A stretch of 64,000 nt of DNA, taken from Streptomyces mirabilis (GTDB lineage Bacteria > Actinomycetota > Actinomycetes > Streptomycetales > Streptomycetaceae). Position numbers and translations under genes: made by a program. The stretch lies in assembly GCF_039503195.1 (NCBI RefSeq), contig NZ_JBCJKP010000001.1, positions 10,168,001 to 10,232,000 on the forward strand, given 5' to 3'. The notes under the pieces were generated by a model that was given only the letters and a program-made list of their open reading frames with translations, was not told the DNA's origin and searched no databases. The stretch's first letter is position 1. Each line of letters opens with the position of its first letter. Below, piece by piece: positions 42,948 to 51,731 of the stretch.

Positions 42948-43522
42948 GCCGTCGACGCCACGCCGAGGTTCTGCGGACGCGCGGCCAGCGGAATCTCGCA
43001 GGCGTCGGAGTAGCCCTGCGATGTGATCCCGTGCGCGGTGTTGCACCTGGTGGCCATGTTGGCGAAGCCGATGAACACGGTGAGTTCGACCATCGCGGCC
43101 GGGCCGAGCCGGTCGAGCAGCCGCGCGGACAACTCGTCGGTGACGGTCGTCGGTGTGTTCGTCATGGCCTCGGCGTACTCCATCACGTCCCGCTCCAGCG
43201 GCGTGAACACCTCCGACTGTCGCCAGCGCGGCACCTGGCTCGCCTTGGCCAGGTCCAGGCTCTGGTGCAACGCGTGGAAGTAGTTGATGTCGAGGCACCA
43301 GCTGCAGCCGACCTGTGCCGCGACGGCCATGTGCGCGAACGTCTTGAGGCTCGCGTCGGCCGCGTCCCACGTGGCCACCTTGGCCGAGAACTCCTGGTTG
43401 GCCTCGGCGAGTTCGGGGTTGTTCCACAGCACCTCGACGGGCTCGGGCACGGTACCGAGTTGCTTGATCATGATGTCGCGGAGCTCGACGGGGAGTTCGG
43501 CCTTCGGGACGCGCAGCGTCAT
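42944..43522 (-). CDS. Carboxymuconolactone decarboxylase/AhpD-like protein (ECF41 partner)
   Basis: About 192 residues. The AhpD-like redox motif is VGCSWCLDINYFHALHQ, a Cys-x-x-Cys with the downstream His, which suggests thiol peroxidase-type or decarboxylase-fold activity. Start ATG 43522 has AAGGAG six bases upstream. ECF41 sigma factors are typically encoded beside genes of the carboxymuconolactone decarboxylase, oxidoreductase or epimerase type and activate them; here the partner is the first gene of the two. Substrate is unknown. Confidence 0.9.
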   Translation of the reverse strand: MTLRVPKAELPVELRDIMIKQLGTVPEPVEVLWNNPELAEANQEFSAKVATWDAADASLKTFAHMAVAAQVGCSWCLDINYFHALHQSLDLAKASQVPRWRQSEVFTPLERDVMEYAEAMTNTPTTVTDELSARLLDRLGPAAMVELTVFIGFANMATRCNTAHGITSQGYSDACEIPLAARPQNLGVASTA

Positions 43523-43566
43523 GGTGTTCTCCTTGTACGTGTGCCTGTTGGGCCGTTCGTCATGAA

Positions 43567-43593
43567 GACACCGCCCGACCCGGGCATGTGACA
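43567..43593 (-). promoter_or_regulatory. ECF41-type promoter
   Basis: Read leftward, TGTCACA (43593-43587), a 16-bp spacer and TGTC (43570-43567) match the ECF41 consensus TGTCACA-N16-CGTC except for one base. It lies 45 bp upstream of the decarboxylase start, so the sigma factor in this operon should activate its own transcription. Confidence 0.8.
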
Positions 43594-43753
43594 ACGGGGC
43601 TCAGGCCCCGGCTTCGGGTTTTCCCCACCGCGGGCAGGGCTGGGCACCACCCTTGGTCCGGGTGGTAGGGCCATGGGGCCCGGGTTCGGGATCCGGTTGG
43701 CTGGTTGGCGTCAGCAGGCGGTGGTCCACCAGCCCGAACCGGAGGTTCGAACC

Positions 43754-45001
43754 ATGCGTTCCCCTGAGGCCGGTACGAAGCGCACAACGACCGAGGCCGG
43801 AAAGAAGAAGGCGTCAGCTGCCGCCCTCGCGGCAGCCGCGCTGGTCGCCGCCGTGCTGCTGCCGGAGGCGGCCTCCGCGGCCTCCGGGCACCGCGCCGAA
43901 TACACCCGGGACGAGCTCCGCCGCGACCTGGCCGCCGTACGCAAGGCGGGTGGCGGGGACGTGAACGTGCTGGCCAGGGTCGACGGCCTGCCCGGAGGAC
44001 GGGTACAGGCCCGCCTCGGCACCGTGTCGACCGGTTCCCACGCCCCCGTGCCGTGGGGCTCGCACTTCCGGACGGCCTCCACCACCAAGGCATTCGTCGC
44101 CACCGTGATGCTGCAACTCGCCGCCGAGAAGCAGCTCTCGCTGGACGACACCGTCGAGCACTGGCTGCCCGGCGTGGTCTCCGGCAACGGCAACGACGGC
44201 TCCCGGATCACCGTGCGCGATCTGCTCCGCCAGACCAGTGGGCTGTTCGACTACATGGACGACGCGGACATGCAGCGGAAGCTCCGCGAGCACTTCGACG
44301 AGAACCGTTACAACGACACCTCCACTCACGACCTGGTGATGATGGCCGTGGCCCACAAGCCGCTGTTCGTGCCGGAGGCCGGCCGCACCCGCTGGGCATA
44401 CTCCAACACCAACTACCTGCTGGCCGGAATGATCGCCGAGACGGCGAGCGGCACCGGCTGGAGGGAGTTGGTCGAGCACCGCATCATCGCCGGACTGGGC
44501 CTGCGCCAGACCGCGGTGCCCGGTCTCGACCCGTTCCTGCCCACGCCCTACGTGAGCACCTATCTGACCGGCACGGACGGCACCAGGCTCGACGTCACCA
44601 CGAACAGCTACCTGCACACCGCCGACTCCGGAGTGGTGAGTACCACCGCGGACCTCAACACCTTCTTCCGCTCGCTGGCCGACGGCCGCCTGCTGCCGGC
44701 CGAGCAGTGGCGGGAGATGCGGCAGACCGTACAGCGCACCGACGACCCGGAGGATGTCGAGGAGCTGCCCGAGGGCACCTACGGTCTGGGTCTGCGCGAG
44801 ATCCCGCTGTCCTGCGGCGGCCACTACGACATGCATGAGGGCGACGGGTTCGGCACCTATACCCGCCCCGCGGTCAGCTCGGACGGGCGGCGCGCGGTCA
44901 CCATCTCCGTCACCACCACCTCCGGGATGCCGGACCTGCCCACGCTCAACCGGGCCACGGGCACCCTGATCGACCACGCGCTGTGCGCCGCCGGCCGGTA
45001 G
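43754..45001 (+). CDS. Secreted beta-lactamase-fold serine hydrolase (DD-carboxypeptidase-like)
   Basis: About 415 residues. A signal peptide (KKKASAAALAAAALVAAVLL) precedes a class C beta-lactamase/DD-peptidase fold. The nucleophile motif SxxK is TASTTKAFVATV, the YxN motif is WAYSNTNYLLAG, and a C-terminal GHYDMHEGDGFGTY stands where the family usually has HxG. Members act as D-alanyl-D-alanine carboxypeptidases or esterases outside the cell. ATG 43754 has GGAGG eight bases upstream; longer in-frame starts do not. It is divergent from the sigma-factor operon. Confidence 0.88.
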   Translation: MRSPEAGTKRTTTEAGKKKASAAALAAAALVAAVLLPEAASAASGHRAEYTRDELRRDLAAVRKAGGGDVNVLARVDGLPGGRVQARLGTVSTGSHAPVPWGSHFRTASTTKAFVATVMLQLAAEKQLSLDDTVEHWLPGVVSGNGNDGSRITVRDLLRQTSGLFDYMDDADMQRKLREHFDENRYNDTSTHDLVMMAVAHKPLFVPEAGRTRWAYSNTNYLLAGMIAETASGTGWRELVEHRIIAGLGLRQTAVPGLDPFLPTPYVSTYLTGTDGTRLDVTTNSYLHTADSGVVSTTADLNTFFRSLADGRLLPAEQWREMRQTVQRTDDPEDVEELPEGTYGLGLREIPLSCGGHYDMHEGDGFGTYTRPAVSSDGRRAVTISVTTTSGMPDLPTLNRATGTLIDHALCAAGR

Positions 45002-45264
45002 GCACCGCGGGCTTCGCGCGACGGCACACCACGCCGGCCGGTCCACCGTGCACCCCAGGTGCCCGCCCCCAGGGGGCCGAGGCAGGGGCACTCCGTGGTC
45101 CACGCGCGTCGTGCTCGTCCCGTCCGTGCCTGTTCCGTCCGTTCTCGTCGAGCCGGGGCAGGGCTCACTAGAATGGCGACGGCAGTGCCGCGCCGACCAG
45201 GTGGTCTCCCGGTGACCCGATGGTTTCCCGGTGCCGACAGCCAGGAACGAGGAGGGCCGCATTT

Positions 45265-46230
45265 ATGCGTGAGCTGGCGGACACGGCACGGCGGTGGGCA
45301 GCTCAGGGGCGCCCGGCCGTACTGGCCCGGCCGATCACCGAGCAGGGCTTCGGGCCCCGGCACCCCGCCGACGCGCTCCTCGTCGACGAGGACGGGAACC
45401 GCCAGGGCACCTTGTACCGCGGTGCGTTCGACGAGCACCTGGTCGCAGAGGCCGCGGCCCTCCCGCCCGGCCACACCGCGCGGGTGTGCGAGGTGGCCGT
45501 ACACGACGACGAGGTCAAAGAGGCACGGCTGACCTGCGGCGGGCAGGCCGAGATCCTGCTCCAGCCGCTGCACACCGTCCCCGCCCGCTGGTGGGACCTG
45601 CTGAGCGAGGGCGCCGACGCCGCGCTGATCACCCGGATCGACGAGGAGCGGACCCAGGCTGTCAGCGACGTCGTCACTCCGGGGGGTGCCACTCCGGGAT
45701 TGCAGGGTGATGATCCGGCGGCCGTCGTTCAGGCCGCCGAGCAGGCCAGGCAACTGCTCGCACGCCACCGTGCCGGACGCGAGACCCGCCGCGCCGACAC
45801 CGGGATCGTCCTCATCGAGGCCTGCCCGGCCGTCCCTCACCTGGTCATCGTCGGCGGTGGCGAACTCGCCGAACTCCTCACCACCCAGGCGCAGGTGCTG
45901 GGCTGGCAGGCCACGGTCGCGTACGCCGCCGCGGATGCCCGCAAACCAATGGCCGACCGTCCCGCCGCGGCCTGTCTGATCGTGCTCAGTCACGAGCCCG
46001 ACCTCGACATCCCCGCCCTGCACACCGCGTTGACGGCCGGCGTCGCCTATGTCGGCGCGCTCGGCTCACGCCGTACCCAGGCCCGCCGCGCCGATGCCCT
46101 CACCGAGGCGGGGCTCACCGAGGAGCAACTGCGCCGCATTCACGGCCCGATCGGACTCGACATCGGCGCCCGTACCCCGGCGGAGACGGCCTTGGCCATC
46201 TGCGCCGAGGTGCTCGCCGCGCTGAGGTGA
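45265..46230 (+). CDS. xdhC: XdhC/CoxI family molybdoenzyme maturation protein
   Basis: About 321 residues. XdhC-type proteins bind and sulphurate the molybdenum cofactor and insert it into xanthine dehydrogenase-family enzymes. The XdhC N-terminal domain lies at about 1-140 (ADALLVDEDGNRQGTLYRGA), and the Rossmann-like C-terminal domain includes LVIVGGGELAELLTTQAQVL, YVGALGSRRTQARRADAL and GLDIGARTPAETALAICAEV. Start ATG 45265 has GGAGGG eight bases upstream. The only client gene visible is a fragment just downstream on the other strand, so any client enzyme is probably encoded elsewhere. Confidence 0.9.
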   Translation: MRELADTARRWAAQGRPAVLARPITEQGFGPRHPADALLVDEDGNRQGTLYRGAFDEHLVAEAAALPPGHTARVCEVAVHDDEVKEARLTCGGQAEILLQPLHTVPARWWDLLSEGADAALITRIDEERTQAVSDVVTPGGATPGLQGDDPAAVVQAAEQARQLLARHRAGRETRRADTGIVLIEACPAVPHLVIVGGGELAELLTTQAQVLGWQATVAYAAADARKPMADRPAAACLIVLSHEPDLDIPALHTALTAGVAYVGALGSRRTQARRADALTEAGLTEEQLRRIHGPIGLDIGARTPAETALAICAEVLAALR

Positions 46231-46253
46231 CCGTAGGTGCCCGGTCCGCAGGC

Positions 46254-46503
46254 TCATGGGCTGGTCACCCCCGCAGCGTCGAGGGCCAGCCACACCCGGT
46301 CGCGAGTGAGCGGGAGTTCGGTGAAGCGGAGTCTCGTCGCGTCGCACGGCGCGTCGGCGAAGGCCGGGGCGACCGGGTTCAACGGGCTCTCGCTCATCGA
46401 CTTGGCGCCGAGGGGACCGATGGCGTCGGCGGTCTCCGAGGCGCACGGTCTCCGGACTCGCCCTCAACAGGCGCGCGGCCTGGCCGATGCCGTACGACGG
46501 CAC
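46254..46503 (-). pseudogene. Chimeric remnant: molybdate-type HTH start fused to xanthine dehydrogenase tail
   Basis: From GTG 46503 the peptide VPSYGIGQAARLLRASPETV is the first helix-turn-helix of a small MerR-like/TOBE molybdate-binding regulator. At about 46437 the frame changes and the reading becomes DAIGPLGAKSMSESPLNPVA, ending with LTRDRVWLALDAAGVTSP. That is the C-terminus of the large molybdopterin subunit of xanthine dehydrogenase. Both parents belong to molybdenum metabolism. A deletion has apparently joined their ends next to xdhC. Neither piece can work. Confidence 0.7.
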
Positions 46504-46534
46504 ACCGGCACCCTGACCGTGCCACCGTGAGTGT

Positions 46535-46882
46535 CTACATGCGCAGCATGCGCTGTGTGATCTCCCGATACTGCCTCAGCGCGTGCCGGAGCTCTTCCGG
46601 CTCTGTCCCGGGGTCCTGGTCCTGCCAGGTCGCGTGGAGAAGGCGCCGCCGTTCCGCGAGGGTGCTCATGAGCTGGGCGGTGACCTCGTCGAATGCGGTC
46701 TCGGCCTCTTCCAACGCCTCACGTGGGCTGTCGGCGAAGGTGTTGAGGGCGTGTTGGAGGCGCTGGGCGAGCTTGTCCCGTTCGTCCGACGGGATCAGCG
46801 GCTCGGGGCCCGGCGTACGACGCCCGGACGAACCGGGCTGTTTGTCCGGGGGCTGCTGGGCGCGTGACTGGTCGTACATCAT
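46535..46882 (-). CDS. Helical hypothetical protein
   Basis: 115 residues. After a Gln/Pro-rich leader (MMYDQSRAQQPPDKQPGSSG), residues 35-115 are strongly alpha-helical and charged with a coiled-coil look: ERDKLAQRLQHALNTFADS, REALEEAETAFDEVTAQL, LRHALRQYREITQRMLRM. ATG 46882 has AGGAAAG about nine bases upstream. No family is known to me. It is divergent from the LAL regulator gene and might be part of its circuit. Confidence 0.7.
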   Translation of the reverse strand: MMYDQSRAQQPPDKQPGSSGRRTPGPEPLIPSDERDKLAQRLQHALNTFADSPREALEEAETAFDEVTAQLMSTLAERRRLLHATWQDQDPGTEPEELRHALRQYREITQRMLRM

Positions 46883-47165
46883 CGAGTGCCACTTTCCTGT
46901 ACGTCGTACCGGCCGCGTCGGCTTCGTCGCCCTGGGCGGGGCCGCGCTCCGCACCGTGCTGTCAGTCAACGCCGGGCAACCGGCGCTGTCAACGTGATGT
47001 CGACAGGGCGCGGTCCGGGGGATGGGCAGCGGTTGAGAGGGAGAAGGGAACCGGGGCGGCCCAGCCGTGACGGTGCTGTGCGCTCGGGCCACTGCTCGAG
47101 TGGGACGGCCGGGACAGGAGTGAGGAGAGCGCCGCCCGTGATCCGACGGGATAATGGCGAGCACC

Positions 47166-49838
47166 ATGGCTGGGATCGAGGAGAGCGGCCAGGGGTCGAC
47201 CGTCGCGTGGGTCGATCCCATGGGGGACCCGTTTCTGCGCACGCGGTTCGCCCCGCCGGCGAGGCCCGTCACCTTCCTACGGCGTGAACGACTGGTCGAA
47301 CACCTGGACCAGGCGCTGCTGACCCCGTTGACGGTGGTCAACGGAGCGGCCGGGGCGGGGAAGACACTGCTGGTCGCCGAGTGGGTCACTGGACTGGCGC
47401 AGCCGGTCGCCTGGTTCACCGCCGACACGGCGGACCAGCAGCCCGGGATGTTCTGGGCGTACGTGCTCCAGGCCCTGCGGTCCTCGGGCGTACCGCTCCC
47501 CGGCGACATTCGCTGTCCCGCCGACGCGAGCCGGGTGGACCGCACACTGCTGGCACGGCTCGCCGCCGAGCTGAGCGGACGCGACCGGCCGGCGATCGTC
47601 GTGCTCGACGAGTACGACCGCGTGACCGCGCCGGAGATCGCGGAGCAGCTCGAATTCGTCCTGCACCACGCCGGACCGGGAATGCGCCTCGTCCTCGTCA
47701 CCCGCACCGAGCCGCTGCTGCCGGTGCACCGTTACCGGGCGGCCGGTGACCTGACGGAGATCCGGAACGCGGAGCTGGCCTTCACACCCGAGGAGGCGGT
47801 CTTACTCCTGGAGCTGCACGGCCTGCGCCTGCCTGTGCACGCGGTGGGGGCGCTCGTGGACCGCACCGGCGGATGGGCGGCGGGCCTGCGGCTGTGCGCC
47901 CTGGCCGCCCGGGAGAGCCCGGATCCGGAGAGATATTTGAAGGAATTCGAGGCTGGGCGGAGTACGGTCGCCGACTATCTCCTGGCCGAGGTGCTCAAGC
48001 GGCGAACCGCCGAGACCCAGGACCTCCTGCTGCGGGTCAGCATCCTGGAGCGGCTCTGCCCCGATCTGGCCAACGCGCTGACGCGGCGTACCGACGCCGA
48101 GCCCATTCTGGCCGAGCTGCACCGCGAGAACGCGTTCGTCGAGGACCTCGGCCGCTCGTGGTACCGGCTCCACCCGCTGTTCGGGGAGATCCTCCGGGCG
48201 CATCTGCGGGAGCGCTGTCCTGGACTGGAGCCCGAACTCCACCGGCGGGCCGCCCGGTGGCTGCTGCGCTCCGGATTCCTCCCGGAGACGATCGCCCACG
48301 GCGCCGCCGCGGGCGACTGGGAGTTCACCGCCGGCGCCTTCGTCGACGGCCTGGCGATCGGACAGCTCTTCACCGGTCTGCGCCGTGACGAGCTGGCCGA
48401 GCTGTTCTCCCGGATGGGACCCGAGGCCACGAGCCCCGCGACGGACGTCGTCCGAGCGGCCCGGGACCTGTCCCAGGGCGACCTCGACCGCGGTCTGGCC
48501 CGTCTGCACCACGCCGGGGCGAGCCTGGCCGCGGACGTGTCCGACGCGGCCACCGACGTGCCCGACCCGGCGGCGGCATGGCTGAGCTGTGCGCTCCTTG
48601 AGGCCCTGGCGGCCCGTCTGGCCGGGTCCCCGCTCCAGGCGGAGAGGGCCGCGGAGGCGGCCGAGGAACTGAGACAGGCGGTTCCCGCCCACCTCTTGGG
48701 GCAGCATCCCGAACTCATGGCTCTGCTGCTGACCCATCTGGGCTCGACGCGCCTGTGGGTAGGGCGGTTCGAGGACGCCCGCGCCGCGCTGTCCGCGGCG
48801 GCGGGCTGTCCCGGCGGGGCTTCGACGGCGCTTGTGCGAGAGGAGTCCTTGGGGCACCTGGCGCTGATCGACTACCTGAACGGCTGGCACGGCAGGGCGG
48901 AGCGCAAGGCACTGGCGGCGACGACCGACTCGGAGCGCTTCGGTCTGTGCGGGTCGTCCGGCCCGGACATCGGGCGGATGGTCCTGGCCGCGGTGGCCGT
49001 CGACCGGAACGAACTTGATCACGCCCAAGCCCTCCTCGACGAGGCGGTCGGCTCGCGCCTGTCGAGACGGGACCCGGTGCCCGCCACGGGCCGGTCCCTC
49101 GTGACGGCCCGTCTGCTGCTGGCCCGGGGCAAGACCCGAGCCGCCCTGGCGGCGGTGGACCCGACGGTCTCCACGGACGTGGCATCACCCTGGGCGCAGG
49201 CTCAAGCCGCCCTGGTCGCCTCCGCCGCCCACCTGGCCGAGGACCGGCCGGACGCGGCTGCCGAGGTACTGCGACAGGTGCCGGACGGCCAGCCGGCCTG
49301 TGCGGTGGAGGCCGCGCGGGCCCAGCTGGCGGCGGGCCGCCCCGCCGCCGCGCTCGACCTGCTCGACCGGCTGCGCGCCGAGGGTCCGGTCGGTCCCGCG
49401 GTGACCGTGCGGGCCACGCTGACCCGGGCGCAGGCCGCACTGGAGGCGGGTGACTCCGCCGCCGCGCGCAAGCTCGTGGGCCAGGCGCTCCTGGAGGCCC
49501 GGCGCGAGCGGCTGCGGCGGCCTTTCCTCGAGGCCGGTCCGTGGATCCGACGTCTCCTGGGCACGGCGCCTCTGCAGCCACTGGCCGCGGGCTGGTTGAC
49601 GACCGGCGACGCGCCCCGGCTCGAAACGCCCGCACCGCTCGTCGTGCAGGAGCTGAGCGAACGCGAACGCGACGTTCTGCGGCGACTGGCCCAGATGATG
49701 TCGACGGAGGAGATCGCGGCCGACCTCTGCGTGTCGGTGAACACGGTCAAGACCCACCTCAAGAGCGTCTACCGGAAGCTGGCGGTGAACCGGCGCAACG
49801 AAGCGGTGCGGCGGGCGCGCGAGCTGCGGCTGCTGTGA
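47166..49838 (+). CDS. LuxR family ATP-dependent regulator (MalT/LAL type)
   Basis: About 890 residues. A STAND-type NTPase occupies the N-terminal third: Walker A NGAAGAGKTLLVAEW near residue 60 and Walker B AIVVLDEYDRV. Alpha-helical repeats of TPR type span about 380-800, and a LuxR helix-turn-helix ends the protein (LSERERDVLRRLAQMMSTEE, SVNTVKTHLKSVYRKL). Such proteins are ligand- and ATP-gated activators. ATG 47166 is preferred because TAATGG ends eight bases upstream, compatible with a leaderless start; ATG 47154 is equally open. Its targets may include the membrane-protein genes downstream, but no site was identified. Confidence 0.88.
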   Translation: MAGIEESGQGSTVAWVDPMGDPFLRTRFAPPARPVTFLRRERLVEHLDQALLTPLTVVNGAAGAGKTLLVAEWVTGLAQPVAWFTADTADQQPGMFWAYVLQALRSSGVPLPGDIRCPADASRVDRTLLARLAAELSGRDRPAIVVLDEYDRVTAPEIAEQLEFVLHHAGPGMRLVLVTRTEPLLPVHRYRAAGDLTEIRNAELAFTPEEAVLLLELHGLRLPVHAVGALVDRTGGWAAGLRLCALAARESPDPERYLKEFEAGRSTVADYLLAEVLKRRTAETQDLLLRVSILERLCPDLANALTRRTDAEPILAELHRENAFVEDLGRSWYRLHPLFGEILRAHLRERCPGLEPELHRRAARWLLRSGFLPETIAHGAAAGDWEFTAGAFVDGLAIGQLFTGLRRDELAELFSRMGPEATSPATDVVRAARDLSQGDLDRGLARLHHAGASLAADVSDAATDVPDPAAAWLSCALLEALAARLAGSPLQAERAAEAAEELRQAVPAHLLGQHPELMALLLTHLGSTRLWVGRFEDARAALSAAAGCPGGASTALVREESLGHLALIDYLNGWHGRAERKALAATTDSERFGLCGSSGPDIGRMVLAAVAVDRNELDHAQALLDEAVGSRLSRRDPVPATGRSLVTARLLLARGKTRAALAAVDPTVSTDVASPWAQAQAALVASAAHLAEDRPDAAAEVLRQVPDGQPACAVEAARAQLAAGRPAAALDLLDRLRAEGPVGPAVTVRATLTRAQAALEAGDSAAARKLVGQALLEARRERLRRPFLEAGPWIRRLLGTAPLQPLAAGWLTTGDAPRLETPAPLVVQELSERERDVLRRLAQMMSTEEIAADLCVSVNTVKTHLKSVYRKLAVNRRNEAVRRARELRLL

Positions 49839-49914
49839 ACCCGCAACCCGGTGACCACCCTCGCCCGTCACGGGTGAGGCGCGGGACGAGCCGTTCGGAT
49901 GCGATGGGAGTGGC

Positions 49915-49977
49915 CGGCACCACGCACCTCCCGACCGGGCGGTGAGTGGCGGCACCACGCACCTCCCGACCGGGCGG
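49915..49977. repeat. 28-bp direct repeat
   Basis: CGGCACCACGCACCTCCCGA plus the next 8 bases (49915-49942) recurs exactly at 49950-49977, a 35-bp period. It lies in the gap between the LAL regulator and a membrane-protein gene. It may be a tandem slippage product or two binding sites. Confidence 0.8.
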
Positions 49978-50055
49978 GGCGCCCGGAGCATCCCGAATCC
50001 GGCGATGCGGCCGATGTCCCTCGTTCCGGTGCGCCGAACCGGAGAGAAGGCCTTG

Positions 50056-50574
50056 ATGCCCCGGACCGAACCCGCCGTACCCTCAGCGGCCGACGCCGAC
50101 CACCGGGCGCAGGCCGACTACACCGGTGGTGTCTACGGGTCCATGCTCGCCGCGTCGGTGGTGATCGGCACCGGCACGCTGGGCTCCTTCCCCCACCTGG
50201 AGCTGGCGGTGTTGCTGTTGGGCACCGGAGTGGCGTTCTGGATCGCGCACGTGCACGCCCAGCTGTTCGGGGCGCGGCTGGCCCGGCAGGCCCTGGACCG
50301 GAGGACCGTCGTCGAGGTGTGCCGTGCGGAGTGGCCGATCGTCAAGGCCGCCGTGCCACCGACCGTGGCCGTGGCCGTCAGCCCGCTCCTGGGCCTCGAC
50401 CTCCAAGGCACCTTCTGGCTGGCGCTCGCCGTCGCCGTGGCCGGGCAGGTGGGCTGGTCGGCGGCAGCGGCACGCCACGCGGGCGCCTCCTGGTGCCTCA
50501 CGGCCGTCACGGCCTCGATCAATCTGCTGCTCGGTCTGCTGATCATCTCGTTCAAGCTCGTCCTGACGCATTGA
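50056..50574 (+). CDS. Integral membrane protein of unknown function
   Basis: About 172 residues with four likely membrane helices after a polar leader (about 33-50, 55-77, 100-135 and 146-168). GGAGAGAAGG stands just upstream of ATG 50056. No family assignment; similar proteins in actinomycetes are labelled only as membrane proteins. It is followed at 18 bp by a 65-residue protein, so the two probably form an operon. Confidence 0.75.
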   Translation: MPRTEPAVPSAADADHRAQADYTGGVYGSMLAASVVIGTGTLGSFPHLELAVLLLGTGVAFWIAHVHAQLFGARLARQALDRRTVVEVCRAEWPIVKAAVPPTVAVAVSPLLGLDLQGTFWLALAVAVAGQVGWSAAAARHAGASWCLTAVTASINLLLGLLIISFKLVLTH

Positions 50575-50591
50575 AAGGTCGTTCCGAGGCC

Positions 50592-50789
50592 ATGCGCTAC
50601 GAGATCCGTGTCGAGGGGCACATGACGGAGACGCTGACCAAGGCGTTTCCGGAGATGGATCACGTGGTGATGTCCGGTCAGACCGTCCTGTTCGGCCCCG
50701 TTGTCGACGAGGCGCACCTGTACGGGCTGCTGGCCCGCTGCCAGTCGCTGGGGCTGCACGTCATAGAGATGCGCCGGCTGCCGGAGTGA
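50592..50789 (+). CDS. Small protein coupled to the upstream membrane protein
   Basis: 65 residues: MRYEIRVEGHMTETLTKAFP, DHVVMSGQTVLFGPVVDEAH, LYGLLARCQSLGLHVIEMRR. The alternating strand-helix pattern suggests a single ACT- or ferredoxin-like alpha/beta domain. GAGG precedes the ATG. It probably regulates or partners the membrane protein encoded just before it, which is inference from spacing. Confidence 0.75.
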   Translation: MRYEIRVEGHMTETLTKAFPEMDHVVMSGQTVLFGPVVDEAHLYGLLARCQSLGLHVIEMRRLPE

Positions 50790-50956
50790 CCCGGCGTGCG
50801 TCGTCCCGGGTGCCGGGACGATCACCCGCCGGGGGTGACCCGGCAGCGGGCGGCGCGCGAGACGCTGACCCGGTGAAGTCCCCGCACACCGTCCCGTCGG
50901 CGGTCCGGCGACGATCCGTTCGACCGCGTCAGGACTCGACCGCGTGAGGAGGAGCC

Positions 50957-51619
50957 ATGACCGAATCGCGTGGTCCGGCGCCACGTACCGAGCCCGGGCC
51001 CAGGCCCGAAGAGGCGGCCTCCCCGCCACCTGCCGACCCCGAGGAACTGCTGGCGGGACTAGGCCGCTCATGGACCTGGATCCTGGGTTCGGCGATCACG
51101 ACGCTGGTGCCGGGCGTCCTGGTGCTGGTGTGGCCGGACGAGACCCTGCACATCCTGGCGGTACTCATCGGTCTGTATCTGGTCGTGACCGGAGGGTTCC
51201 GCTTCGTGGCGGTCTTCGGCCGCGAGGAGCACGGCGAGCGGATTCCCGGGCTCCTGCTCTCGATACTGTTCGTCCTGGCCGGGGTGCTGTGCCTGAGGAA
51301 CCCGCTGCAGACCATCGCCGCGCTCTCGCTGATCGTCGGCGTCGTCTGGCTCGCGTCCGGCATGCTGACCGCCTACACGGCCATCGCCATGAAGGCCCTC
51401 CCGCACCGTGGCGTCGTCTTCTGCGCCGCGGCGCTCGGCATCGTCGCGGGCGTCGTGGTGCTCGCCCTGCCCACCGAGTCCGCCCGCGCCCTGACCCGGC
51501 TGCTCGGCCTGTGGCTCGTCCTGCTCGGCGTGATCGAACTCGTCCTCGCCTTCGCCTGGCGGGCCGCACTGCGCCGCGCACGTGCCGCGGACCCGTACGG
51601 CTCGGCCCAGTCGACCTGA
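50957..51619 (+). CDS. HdeD/DUF308 family membrane protein
   Basis: About 220 residues with a Pro/Glu-rich 35-residue cytoplasmic leader and six membrane helices arranged as three DUF308 pairs (SAITTLVPGVLVLVWPDETL, LYLVVTGGFRFVAVF, LIVGVVWLASGMLTAY). GAGGAGGAG lies just before ATG 50957. HdeD-type proteins are linked to acid and envelope stress, though their activity is unknown. It sits in a run of small membrane proteins. Confidence 0.85.
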   Translation: MTESRGPAPRTEPGPRPEEAASPPPADPEELLAGLGRSWTWILGSAITTLVPGVLVLVWPDETLHILAVLIGLYLVVTGGFRFVAVFGREEHGERIPGLLLSILFVLAGVLCLRNPLQTIAALSLIVGVVWLASGMLTAYTAIAMKALPHRGVVFCAAALGIVAGVVVLALPTESARALTRLLGLWLVLLGVIELVLAFAWRAALRRARAADPYGSAQST

Positions 51620-51731
51620 GACTCCGCGGCGGACGTTCACCCCTCCAGGGTGAGGCCGGACGAACCTTGCCGTGCGCATGCTGAATCCGGAGGGACGACC
51701 GCCGGGCGAACGCCCGGGATGGAGGAGCGAC

